Positions 34,358 to 41,094 of a stretch of 41,094 nucleotides of DNA are shown here, one piece after another. The position numbers were made by a program, and so were the translations under genes. The notes below the pieces were generated by a model. It was not told the DNA's origin, did no database searches, and was given only the letters and a program-made list of their open reading frames with translations. Each line of letters opens with the position of its first letter. Position 1 is the stretch's first letter. The stretch is from a bacterium (lineage in GTDB: Bacteria; Hydrothermota; DG-26; JAUXAN01), in assembly GCA_030619885.1 (NCBI GenBank), contig JAUXAN010000021.1, forward strand, positions 1 to 41,094. Direction: 5' to 3'.

Positions 34358-35236
34358 ATGGACTGGTCAAAAAAGATTGAAGGAAAGATCAAAAAAGGGG
34401 AACCCCTCTCCCTGCATACATCCATTGGGATAGGGGGCAAGGCGGATTATTTCATAATCCCTGCCTCTTTTGGCGATTTGAAACGATTGATGGGACTTTT
34501 AAAAAAGTCAGGCAATAGCTATTTTGTCGTAGGAAATGGCACCAATCTTCTCTTCTCCGACAAGAGATTCAAAGGCATGATAATACATCCTGAATTCAAG
34601 GGATATACTGTGAGAGGCAGAAATGTGGTGATTAGGTCTGGTGAGAATCTTACCAATTTTGCGGTACTCCTTGCCCGGAGAGGACTTGCAGGACTTGAAT
34701 TTGCAGCAGGTATTCCTGGTAGTATGGGGGGGGCGGTGATGACCAATGCAGGGGCTTTTGGACACTCCTTATGCGAAGTCGTCACTTCAGTAAAGGGGCT
34801 TGACGAAACAGGCAGAGATATTGTCTTTCCCTCTACTGAAATAAAGTTTGGATATAGAAAGACTGAACTTCCCTGTAAAATAATATTTACTGAAGTAGAA
34901 CTGAAATTGCACAAGGGGTCTCCAGAAAAAATTCTCTCCCGGATGGAAAAGTTCATAAAAAAAAGAAAAGCAACACAACCTTACAATGTGAAAACTGCGG
35001 GGTGTATATTCAAAAACCCAAAAGATAGCTTGCCAGCGGGAAGACTCATTGAAAAGGCAGAATTGAAGGGATTGAAATTAGGTGGTGCGATGGTATCAAA
35101 CGTCCATGCGAACTTTATAGAAAACAGAAAAAGGGCAACTGCTTCTGATGTACTTGGACTCGTTGAATGGATACGAGACGAGATATTCGATAGATATAAA
35201 ATAAATCTGGAACTCGAAATTGAGGTAGTAAAATGA
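34358..35236 (+). CDS. murB: UDP-N-acetylenolpyruvoylglucosamine reductase
   Basis: FAD enzyme that reduces UDP-GlcNAc-enolpyruvate to UDP-MurNAc. 292 residues, the short (type II) form lacking the extra loop of E. coli MurB. Motifs: TSIGIGGKADYFI, VVGNGTNLLFSDK, GLEFAAGIPGSMGGAVMTNAG, FGYRKTELP, AGCIFKNP and GGAMVSNVHANFI. The start abuts the murC stop; the stop overlaps ftsQ (ATGA). Confidence 0.96.
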   Translation: MDWSKKIEGKIKKGEPLSLHTSIGIGGKADYFIIPASFGDLKRLMGLLKKSGNSYFVVGNGTNLLFSDKRFKGMIIHPEFKGYTVRGRNVVIRSGENLTNFAVLLARRGLAGLEFAAGIPGSMGGAVMTNAGAFGHSLCEVVTSVKGLDETGRDIVFPSTEIKFGYRKTELPCKIIFTEVELKLHKGSPEKILSRMEKFIKKRKATQPYNVKTAGCIFKNPKDSLPAGRLIEKAELKGLKLGGAMVSNVHANFIENRKRATASDVLGLVEWIRDEIFDRYKINLELEIEVVK

Positions 35237-35901
35237 AAATTTTACCTTTCTTTCTACTTGTACTTACACTCATTACCCTTGGTATTCAAAGAGGTGTAAC
35301 TGCCATAAAAAGGTCCAGTTTCTTCAAAATCGAAGAGATAGAAATAGATGGCGATTCGATTTTGAATACAGACTCTCTTCAGAACAGACTTGATAAGAAT
35401 AAGGGGGTGAGTATTTTTGAAGTTGACGAAGAGTCTTTAAAGGAGACACTCGGTTCAAAGGTCTCTCTCTCAATTAAGAAAGTTTATCCACGAAGATTGA
35501 TTGTGAAAGTGAAGAAAAAAGAACCAGTTGCACTGCTTAATGGTGTATTTGAGGTAGATGAAGATGGATATATTTTGGGACGGGGTAAACAGAACCATCT
35601 CCCGGTATTACTTTTATCTCTTTCGAATATTAGGGTAGGAGAGAAGGTTGAGTCGAACATACTATCTGATGAACTTCTCATAATGGGTGTGTTACAGAAG
35701 TCTGGTTTTAGAGTAATTAGAATTGAAATGGATGAAAGTGGCATTTCTGTCCTTACTGAAGGTGGTAAAATATTGTTCGGGTTTGGGGATTTAGAAAGGA
35801 AGTTATACAATTTAAAGACTATTTCCGATGAGGTAAAAGAAAAAAGGGTTATAGACCTGAGATTTAAAAATCAGATAGTTATAAGGGATAAAAGGGGGTG
35901 A
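35233..35901 (+). CDS. ftsQ: Cell division protein FtsQ/DivIB
   Basis: 222 residues: N-terminal membrane segment (ILPFFLLVLTLITLGI), then a POTRA domain (about 30-95: FFKIEEIEIDGDSILNTDSL ... VYPRRLIVKVKKKEPVALL) and a beta domain (FEVDEDGYILGRG). Bridges FtsL and FtsI in the divisome. Short for the family but complete. ATGA overlap with murB; ftsA starts 3 bases after its stop. Confidence 0.92.
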   Translation: MKILPFFLLVLTLITLGIQRGVTAIKRSSFFKIEEIEIDGDSILNTDSLQNRLDKNKGVSIFEVDEESLKETLGSKVSLSIKKVYPRRLIVKVKKKEPVALLNGVFEVDEDGYILGRGKQNHLPVLLLSLSNIRVGEKVESNILSDELLIMGVLQKSGFRVIRIEMDESGISVLTEGGKILFGFGDLERKLYNLKTISDEVKEKRVIDLRFKNQIVIRDKRG

Positions 35902-35904
35902 ATT

Positions 35905-37143
35905 ATGCCGAAAAGTAATATAATCACAGGGCTCGATCTCGGTACCACCAAAGTAGCCTGTGTAATTGCGGAGATAGATGAAGATGAGGGGATAAGGATA
36001 AAGGGGGTTGGGACGAGTCCGTCTGAAGGGTTGAGGAAGGGGGTGGTTGTAAATCTTGAACGCACTGTCGATTCCATAAAGAAGGCGGTATCTGATGCTG
36101 AACTGATGTCCGGGGTCAAAGTGAGTTCTCTGTATGCTGGTATAGCAGGAGATCATACAAGAAGTATGACATCCCGTGGAGTTATCGCAGTTTCAAGCCC
36201 AGGTAATGAGATAAAAAAATCCGATGTGGACAGGGTTGTTGAACAGGCTAAGGCGGTTTCTATACCTATAGATAGAGAGATAATCCATGTAATACCTCAG
36301 GAGTTCATAGTTGATGACCAATCCGGGATAAAAAACCCCAAGGGGATGTCGGGCGTGAGACTTGAAGCGGAGGTGCATATAGTTACCGGTGCGGTGAGTT
36401 CTGCAGCCAATATCTATAAATCTATAGAGCGAGCTGGGTTCAAGGTTAAAGATATAGTCTTGCAACCCCTTGCATCCAGTTATGCTGTCTTAGACACCGA
36501 TGAGAAGGAAATAGGTGTTGCATTGATAGATATTGGTGGTGGGACGACCGATATTGCAATCTTTCATGAAGGCAGTTTGAAGCATACTCAGGTGATAGGA
36601 CTTGGGGGTGTAAATGTGACGAACGATATTGCCTTCGGATTGCGAACACCGAGAATGCAGGCCGAACACATAAAGACCGAGTATGGATGTGCACTTGCTT
36701 CACTAATCGATGGGAACGAAAAAATCAAGGTGGAGGGCGTCGGTGGTAGGGGAGAACGCGAAGTTCCAAGAGTACTTCTCTGTGATATAGTTGAACCAAG
36801 GATGGAAGAGATATTCTCTATCTCAAATCGTGAGATAAAAAAGACGGATTATGCCGACCTATTAGGGGCCGGAATAGTGTTGACAGGTGGAACTGCAAAA
36901 TTGACCGGAATGGTAGAACTTGCAGAAGAGATATTCGATATGCCAGCAAAGATAGGAATACCCGAAGGGATTAGTGGACTCGTAGATGCTGTCCGTGACC
37001 CTGTGTATTCGACTGGAGTAGGACTCGTCATCTATGGTTATAAAAATATGAATAAGAGCGAACACTGGGGCAAAGATGATTCTCTCATATTCGATAAGAT
37101 ATGGGATAGAATGAAACGATGGTTCGGTAATATGTTGGCATAA
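35905..37143 (+). CDS. ftsA: Cell division protein FtsA
   Basis: Actin-like ATPase tethering FtsZ to the membrane. 412 residues. GLDLGTTKVACVIAEI (phosphate 1), the 1C domain near 85-165, IDIGGGTTDIAIF (phosphate 2), VLTGGTAKLTGM (adenosine) and a C-terminal amphipathic helix DKIWDRMKRWFGNML for membrane binding. AAGGGGGTG lies upstream of ATG 35905. Confidence 0.96.
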   Translation: MPKSNIITGLDLGTTKVACVIAEIDEDEGIRIKGVGTSPSEGLRKGVVVNLERTVDSIKKAVSDAELMSGVKVSSLYAGIAGDHTRSMTSRGVIAVSSPGNEIKKSDVDRVVEQAKAVSIPIDREIIHVIPQEFIVDDQSGIKNPKGMSGVRLEAEVHIVTGAVSSAANIYKSIERAGFKVKDIVLQPLASSYAVLDTDEKEIGVALIDIGGGTTDIAIFHEGSLKHTQVIGLGGVNVTNDIAFGLRTPRMQAEHIKTEYGCALASLIDGNEKIKVEGVGGRGEREVPRVLLCDIVEPRMEEIFSISNREIKKTDYADLLGAGIVLTGGTAKLTGMVELAEEIFDMPAKIGIPEGISGLVDAVRDPVYSTGVGLVIYGYKNMNKSEHWGKDDSLIFDKIWDRMKRWFGNMLA

Positions 37144-37167
37144 TAAAAATATAAAGAGGGATTTGAA

Positions 37168-37443
37168 ATGACATTATGGTCGATGGAATTTACCTCACTT
37201 GGCTTTGACTTGGCGAAAGTTGCTGAAAAATTCAACAACTTTCTTAAATCCAAGTACTTGCAGAAATGCGAGTTTTTTGCTGGCTTGCCGACAAGCCTAC
37301 GTTCGGTAAAAACCGTCTCCCCAGATTGGCAAAATATGGGGGGTGATAACGGAAAACATGGCTTGGAATTGCTTGTTTTAAAGGAGTTTGCAATTGGAAA
37401 AACATTCATAAATAATTTAAGGAGGTTAGTATGTTTGAAATAG
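37168..37443 (+). CDS. Doubtful 91-residue ORF between ftsA and ftsZ
   Basis: An ORF fills the 287-base gap and runs 13 bases into ftsZ. AGAGGG lies 10 bases before the ATG. The peptide (MTLWSMEFTSLGFDLAKVAE...) has no motif I recognise. The DNA has several strong hairpins, which suggests the constraint may be RNA structure rather than protein. No other dcw cluster I know of has a conserved gene here. Confidence 0.35.
   Translation: MTLWSMEFTSLGFDLAKVAEKFNNFLKSKYLQKCEFFAGLPTSLRSVKTVSPDWQNMGGDNGKHGLELLVLKEFAIGKTFINNLRRLVCLK
37207..37333 (+). ncRNA. Candidate structured RNA element upstream of ftsZ
   Basis: A bipartite hairpin: ACTTGG (37208-37213) with CCAAGT (37250-37255), enclosing a perfect 8-bp stem GAAAGTTG (37215-37222) / CAACTTTC (37236-37243). 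A second hairpin GGCTTG-CCGA-CAAGCC is at 37282-37297, a third CGGT/ACCG at about 37305-37316, and TTTGC (37276-37280) can close with GCAAA (37329-37333) to make a multibranch fold. It lies in the ftsA-ftsZ leader and may control ftsZ dosage. Confidence 0.45.
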
Positions 37444-38561
37444 TAGAAGAATATGATAGAAATGCTGACATAAAAGTGATTGGAGTTGGTGGTGCAGGTG
37501 GAAATGCTGTGCGTAGAATGATAGAACAGGATCTGTGTGGTGTTGAATTCATCGCCACGAACACTGACCTGCAGGCATTAAAACGCACCCCTGCCCCAAT
37601 AAAGGTACAGATAGGAATTGAGCTGACAAAGGGTTTAGGTTCTGGAGGGAGGCCTGAGATAGGAAGGAAGGCGATAGAAGAGAATGCAGACAGGGTTGTT
37701 GAAATTTTAGATGGTACTGATATGGTCTTCATAACCGCAGGGATGGGTGGCGGAACAGGAACAGGTGCATCACCACTTATAGCCAAACTTGCAAAAGAGT
37801 CAGGTGCATTGACCATTGCAATTGTGACCCGACCTTTCGATTTCGAGGGCAGAAAAAGAGAACAACAGGCTCTGGAGGGATTGGAAGAATTGAGAAAGGA
37901 AGTTGATACATTGATATGTATTCCCAATCAAAAACTACTGTCGGTTGTTGGAAAGCAGACACCGATTCATGAGGCGTTTAAAATTGCCGACCAGGTTCTC
38001 TACCATGCGACCAAAGGAATTTCAGATTTAATAACCACTCCTGGGTTGATAAACCTCGATTTTGCTGATGTGCGAACCGTTATGTCAGAAGGTGGTGAAG
38101 CCTTTATGGGAACAGGTACAGGCAGAGGTGAAAATCGGGCAAAGGAGGCTGCTTCTGAAGCCATATCCTCCCCACTGTTAGATAATGTCTCGATATCCGG
38201 AGCGAAGGGACTTTTAGTGAACATAACGGGTGGAATGGACCTAACTCTTTCAGAGTCTTCTGATGCGACCCAATCCATACAGGATGTATCCGGAGAGGAT
38301 TCGAACATAATATTCGGTATAATTCAGAACGAGAACCTTGATGGTGAGATGAGGGTCACGGTTATAGCCACTGGACTCGGACAAAATGGAGAAGAAAAGA
38401 GTATCATAAATTTTGGGAGTTTTGCATCTGAAGACCTCGAACGCCCTACTTTCAAAAGGAAACAGATAAAAAAACTGGCAATGGGAAAGGGGATTTCATA
38501 TCCTTTCACTCGGGACGAGTTGGAAATTCCAACCTACTTAAGGAAGCAGACACGTTCTTGA
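37431..38561 (+). CDS. ftsZ: Cell division GTPase FtsZ
   Basis: Tubulin-like protein forming the Z-ring. 376 residues. GVGGAGGNAVRRMI, GTP signature GGGTGTGASPLI (about 105-116), FDFEGRKREQQALEGL, and NLDFADVRTVMSEGG. The conserved C-terminal peptide DELEIPTYLRKQ binds FtsA and other partners after a short linker. AAGGAGG lies 6 bases before ATG 37431, the strongest SD in the cluster, consistent with high FtsZ demand. Confidence 0.97.
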   Translation: MFEIVEEYDRNADIKVIGVGGAGGNAVRRMIEQDLCGVEFIATNTDLQALKRTPAPIKVQIGIELTKGLGSGGRPEIGRKAIEENADRVVEILDGTDMVFITAGMGGGTGTGASPLIAKLAKESGALTIAIVTRPFDFEGRKREQQALEGLEELRKEVDTLICIPNQKLLSVVGKQTPIHEAFKIADQVLYHATKGISDLITTPGLINLDFADVRTVMSEGGEAFMGTGTGRGENRAKEAASEAISSPLLDNVSISGAKGLLVNITGGMDLTLSESSDATQSIQDVSGEDSNIIFGIIQNENLDGEMRVTVIATGLGQNGEEKSIINFGSFASEDLERPTFKRKQIKKLAMGKGISYPFTRDELEIPTYLRKQTRS

Positions 38562-38586
38562 CAAAAACGAATGAGTATGATATAAT
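38558..38586 (+). promoter_or_regulatory. Perfect consensus promoter overlapping the ftsZ stop codon
   Basis: TTGACA at 38558-38563 (its TGA is the ftsZ stop), 17 bases, TATAAT at 38581-38586. The downstream ATG at 38594 is 8 bases after the -10 box, so the transcript should begin at or very near the start codon. No SD is present. Confidence 0.85.
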
Positions 38587-38593
38587 CTAATGG

Positions 38594-39316
38594 ATGAACG
38601 AAATAATTAAAAAGAAAGAAGATGCTATAAAGAAATTCAAGGAAATGGTTCTTGAGAGTGAGTTCAAAGAGAGCATAGCCAAAATTGTTCTTTTTGGAAG
38701 TGTTCTCAAGAAAGATGCACACGAGGATAGTGATATAGACCTTCTCATTCTATCTACTGATGGAAGAAAGAAAATAGAAAACTTCTTATCGGATATTTCG
38801 TGGAATATCTGGTGGAAAACAGGAGAACGTATTGAATCTCTGATTTTTCCTTTGAGTGAGATTCGGTATCCCAGTTCTTGGGTTGTTTACAGAGCCCTTA
38901 AGATAGGCAAGGAGGTATATTCAATGAAAGAAGAAGAGATTAAGAGGAAGGAACAGAACGAATATTCTCAACTCTCAAGACATTACTTAGGGGGTGCAAG
39001 TAGAAATTTACGAGAGGGTGATTATAGACTTGCGGTAGACTCAGCATATAACGCATCTGAACTTGCAGTTAAAGGGCTTCTGCTCTTTAAACTCGACGAC
39101 CTTCCATCAAGCCACGGGGGTATTGTGAACAGATTCGGTGCCTTATTTGTGAAAACAGGAGAAATTAAATCAGAACTGGGTAGAAGACTCAATTCAGGAT
39201 TAGAGAGAAGAAACCGTGCGAGATATGTATTTGGTGCAGATATTACAAAAGAACATGCGGATGAGTCAATAGATCTTGCAGAAACGCTACTTAACATATT
39301 GGAATCAAAACTTTAA
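38594..39316 (+). CDS. Fused nucleotidyltransferase (MNT)-HEPN protein
   Basis: 240 residues joining two domains normally encoded as a toxin-antitoxin pair. The N-terminal MNT-type nucleotidyltransferase (about 1-110) has Gly35-Ser36 and Asp47/Asp49 (SDIDLLIL); the usual third acidic residue appears as Glu81 in RIESLIF. The C-terminal HEPN domain (about 120-240) has AVDSAYNASELAVKGLL and SSHGGIVNRFG and ends with RNRARYVF, without the RX4-6H RNase motif. In split systems the MNT protein AMPylates the HEPN toxin. Here the fusion might be self-modifying or a non-toxic relative. It has its own promoter. Confidence 0.85.
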   Translation: MNEIIKKKEDAIKKFKEMVLESEFKESIAKIVLFGSVLKKDAHEDSDIDLLILSTDGRKKIENFLSDISWNIWWKTGERIESLIFPLSEIRYPSSWVVYRALKIGKEVYSMKEEEIKRKEQNEYSQLSRHYLGGASRNLREGDYRLAVDSAYNASELAVKGLLLFKLDDLPSSHGGIVNRFGALFVKTGEIKSELGRRLNSGLERRNRARYVFGADITKEHADESIDLAETLLNILESKL

Positions 39317-39341
39317 TCAAAAAGTCTTTTTTCCCATTTGT

Positions 39342-39423
39342 CATTGCGAGAAGTAAAGCGGAGCCTGTCCCTTCGACAGACTCAGGGCAAGCTCTGAGCG
39401 AAAGCGAAGGGAAGCAATCTCAT
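39342..39423. repeat. GTCATTGCGAG...GCAATCTC repeat with hairpin
   Basis: GTCATTGCGAG at 39341-39351 and GCAATCTC at 39414-39421 frame a hairpin: CCCTTCG (39369-39375) with CGAAGGG (39405-39411), and CTCAG (39381-39385) with CTGAG (39394-39398). The left half matches the 18 bases in 16S helix 39 at 16 of 18 positions. Confidence 0.75.
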
Positions 39424-39454
39424 AATTAGGACGCAGATTTCCGCAGATTTATGG

Positions 39455-39566
39455 GATTTGGAAATTGGGATTTACTTTGGATTTTGAATTTTGTAATATT
39501 GGGATTTAAAAATGTAGGCTCTATCCCCATATTTTTCATTAAAGTAGCCTGTCCCCTTTTTTACTC
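39455..39566. repeat. About 110-bp direct repeat, copy 1
   Basis: GATTTGGAAATTGGGATTTA ... TAGGCTCTATCCCCATATTT ... AAGTAGCCTGTCCCCTTTTTT. The second copy at 40687-40827 has about 29 extra bases with an ACACC-GAA-GGTGT hairpin. An ATCTGCG-type repeat (GACGCAGATTTCCGCAGATT, from 39430) precedes it. The reverse transcriptase remnant ends at its edge. Confidence 0.85.
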
Positions 39567-40222
39567 AGATTCCAGAAAGTTCATTGCATATTTCGGCCAC
39601 TAAATAGTCGTGAGAAATCGAATCATAGAAAGAGGTGATGTCAGTTCTTAAAAGAACATCATATTTCTCTACACATCCACGTTGCCATTCACAAAAATTT
39701 GGCCATGAGTTTTTGGCAAAATCTTCCAAAAGTGAAATTTTTGATTGTTCGCCCTTTGCCTTGCGATTAGCAAAACAATTTGGTGATAGGTCATTGTCCA
39801 ATAAGTCAGCAAGAATAATGACGAAGGCATATCTAATGATAAGATCTTTGAATGGAATGTAGACCATTCTTCGATAACATAAATCAGTTTTTGGAGGATA
39901 ATATGCATATGCAGGTCTTTGGGTGTAGCTATCGACGTCCTCCAATTCTATTAATATTTCATCCAGAATTTTTTCTTTGTTTTTCGAGACATACTCAATC
40001 TCAAAGTAGTCGTAATAATAGTCATGTTTTATTCTGTCGTAAAGAGCATAGTCAAATGCTCGATTTAGAATTTTCCTGCTATGAAGTCGGTTGAGCAATC
40101 TTGTATGGTCCAAGGTTGAAACCTCCTTGTTTGTAATTCCGAGATGGTGATTTTTGTTTCTACGCACATAACACAAGTTTATCTGTAGTAATAAAATTAC
40201 GATTACTACTTTGTTTAACCAT
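39565..40222 (-). pseudogene. Reverse transcriptase remnant, truncated and frameshifted
   Basis: Reads as the N-terminal part of an RT of the Abi/DRT (defence-associated, UG) kind or a close relative: YYPPKTDLCYRRMVYIPFKD, NCFANRKAKGE, LLRTDITSFYDSISHDYL (the first catalytic Asp). The frame stops five codons or so later, before the YxDD motif, where the 110-bp repeat begins, so it cannot polymerise. At the 5' end a good GGAGGA site and ATG at 40222 open only 20 codons; the frame must shift near 40161 to reach RRNKNHHLGI. A second start (TTG 40113 with GGAGGT 7 bases upstream) is in the main frame. Confidence 0.75.
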
Positions 40223-40241
40223 ATAATCCTCCATTTTTATT

Positions 40242-40343
40242 AAAATGGGGACAGCGACAACTCTTGCTATCCTTGACATAGTAAATTAATCTTATCATAC
40301 AAGTTTTATCTTGTCAATAAAAAATAGTCGCTGTCCCCATTTT
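40242..40343. mobile_element. 102-bp inverted-repeat element (MITE-like)
   Basis: Perfect 17-bp ends: AAAATGGGGACAGCGAC (40242-40258) and its reverse complement (40327-40343), around an AT-rich core with no ORF. It carries an outward promoter facing the RT remnant. The ends resemble in style, but not sequence, those at 40500-40654. Confidence 0.8.
40289..40317 (-). promoter_or_regulatory. Promoter inside the 102-bp element, reading into the RT remnant
   Basis: On the minus strand: TTGACA at 40317-40312, 17 bases, TAAGAT at 40294-40289. Transcription would begin near 40282 and reach the GGAGGA-ATG at 40222. Confidence 0.6.
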
Positions 40344-40359
40344 TCACCAAAATATGATC

Positions 40360-40499
40360 TTAATCTTTTGATTCCAATTTCAATTTATCTTTGGTTATTT
40401 CAAATCCAGATATTTTGTCTTCCATTTCTTTTAATATTCCTTCCATCACTATAGAAGACAGAACATACTCAAAGGGAGGAGAAAAAAGACGGAATAAAT
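40360..40499 (-). pseudogene. Possible C-terminal fragment of an unknown protein
   Basis: The minus strand is open from the edge of the 155-bp element to TAA at 40360-40362 and reads PPFEYVLSSIVMEGILKEME then DKISGFEITKDKLKLESKD. It is sandwiched between two inverted-repeat elements. No family recognised. Perhaps the tail of a gene cut off by the element at 40500. Confidence 0.3.
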
Positions 40500-40654
40500 G
40501 GGGACGGTTCTCTTTTTTTCTTGAAAGGACTCTTCTATGGATCCGATAAATTCATAGATGAGATGGAGAGAAAATATGGAGTCAAGAGATTCCATACCAA
40601 ACGAGGCATACCCAAAAAGATATGAAAAGGCAAACCAAAAAGAGAACCGTCCCC
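40500..40654 (+). mobile_element. 155-bp element with REP-associated transposase tail
   Basis: Perfect 18-bp ends GGGGACGGTTCTCTTTTT (40500-40517) and the reverse complement (40637-40654). The inside, up to TGA 40623-40625, reads GLFYGSDKFIDEMERKYGVK followed by a basic RFHTKRGIPKKI tail, like the C-terminus of REP-associated (Y1/RAYT) transposases. The catalytic HUH part is gone. A single arm of the same end lies at 22260-22278. Confidence 0.7.
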
Positions 40655-40686
40655 TATTTTCGTTTATTCACCCCCTGTATTGTTGA

Positions 40687-40827
40687 GATTTGGAAATTGG
40701 GATTTAATTTGGATTTTGGATTTGGTAATATTGGGATTTTGAAATTACACCGAAGGTGTTGGGGTTTCTCAAATATAGGCTCTATCCCCATATTTTTCAT
40801 TAAAGTAGCCTGTCCCCTTTTTTACTC
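40687..40827. repeat. About 110-bp direct repeat, copy 2
   Basis: Same orientation as 39455-39566, with a 29-base insertion. It is followed by a tandem GTCCCCTTTTTTACTCTG unit (40812-40829 and 40831-40848). The stretch 40849-40898 shows nothing further. Confidence 0.85.
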
Positions 40828-40898
40828 TGTGTCCCCTTTTTTACTCTGGGGGGCATTTTTTGCTTGACACAGAGCCTTTAATATGTGTTAGGCGAAGT

Positions 40899-41093
40899 TC
40901 AATGAAGTATGAAGTCAATATCCAGAACCGATATTTCCCCATCGCCATCTGTATCTCCCTTATCTATTGTTTGAGTACATTCATGACAGTTATAAATAGT
41001 TTTTAAATATTTTTTCTCCAATAATGGTGAAATGAGATCATAAAATTTCTTTTCATTTGGATACTTTGCCTTGTAAAATTCATAGGAAATTGG
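40899..41093 (-). CDS. C-terminus of a dockerin-like (calcium-binding repeat) protein, 5' end outside window
   Basis: The minus-strand frame enters at the window edge and ends at TGA 40901-40899. The last 65 residues include SYEFYKAKYPNEKKFYDLI and NCHECTQTID, then DTDGDGEISVLDIDFILH. The DxDGDGxIxxxD pattern is one type-I dockerin or EF-hand-like calcium repeat, common at the end of exported proteins. Only one repeat is seen, so cohesin binding is not implied. The protein's main function lies outside the window. Confidence 0.65.
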   Translation of the reverse strand, partial: PISYEFYKAKYPNEKKFYDLISPLLEKKYLKTIYNCHECTQTIDKGDTDGDGEISVLDIDFILH

Positions 41094-41094
41094 G

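Noticed and set aside
40864-40886. Promoter with TTGACA at 40864
   Set aside because: No acceptable -10 box at 15-19 bases, and no plus-strand gene follows.

Overview
The window looks like a piece of chromosome from an AT-rich, double-membraned (Gram-negative type) bacterium, probably an uncultivated lineage near the Bacteroidetes/FCB-type or WOR-3/Cloacimonetes-type phyla. The phylum is inference. It rests on a gingipain-like C25 protease with a type IX secretion C-terminal sorting domain, signal-peptide proteins that look like outer-membrane beta-barrels, a MurE with the diaminopimelate-type DNPR motif, and an intergenic space crowded with dispersed repeats. The 16S rRNA gene at 14702-16291 (minus) would settle the placement.

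Layout. 1-2676: trehalose genes otsA (5' end outside the window), otsB and treT. 2799-6499: a small CxxC protein and dnaE (replicative DNA polymerase III alpha). 6639-11638: a 1359-residue secreted C25 protease and a probable beta-barrel protein. 11686-13247: a collapsed GxxExxY-family remnant, then rplY and pth. 13351-16378 (minus): an unusual rRNA unit, read as 16S, tRNA-Ile, an outer-membrane-type protein gene, tRNA-Ala, with no 23S or 5S. 16408-18005 (minus): a cyclic-nucleotide-binding protein and a LysM protein. 18064-19442: a decayed ISL3-type insertion sequence. 19554-22328: accessory DNA with a membrane protein and a two-gene LysO lysine exporter between inverted and direct repeats. 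22329-38561: a complete division and cell wall (dcw) cluster in the order mraZ, rsmH, ftsL, ftsI, murE, murF, mraY, murD, ftsW, murG, murC, murB, ftsQ, ftsA, (small ORF or structured element), ftsZ. 38594-41094: a fused nucleotidyltransferase-HEPN protein, a broken reverse transcriptase, two small inverted-repeat elements (one carrying the tail of a REP-associated transposase) and the C-terminus of a dockerin-like protein.

The dcw genes mostly overlap by ATGA or by tens of bases, so they should be co-translated. One strong promoter (TTGACA-17-TATAAT) precedes mraZ, followed by three GTGG repeats exactly 10 bp apart that fit MraZ self-regulation. Together the genes make UDP-MurNAc-pentapeptide (murB to murF), transfer it to lipid (mraY, murG), polymerise and cross-link it (ftsW, ftsI) and build the Z-ring (ftsA, ftsZ, ftsQ, ftsL).

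The most unusual signal is the behaviour of short dispersed repeats. They lie between genes, end in the -35 box of promoters, extend pth, separate ftsL from ftsI, and appear inside two variable helices of the 16S rRNA itself. A protein gene sitting between tRNA-Ile and tRNA-Ala in a 16S-only rRNA unit is the second notable feature.
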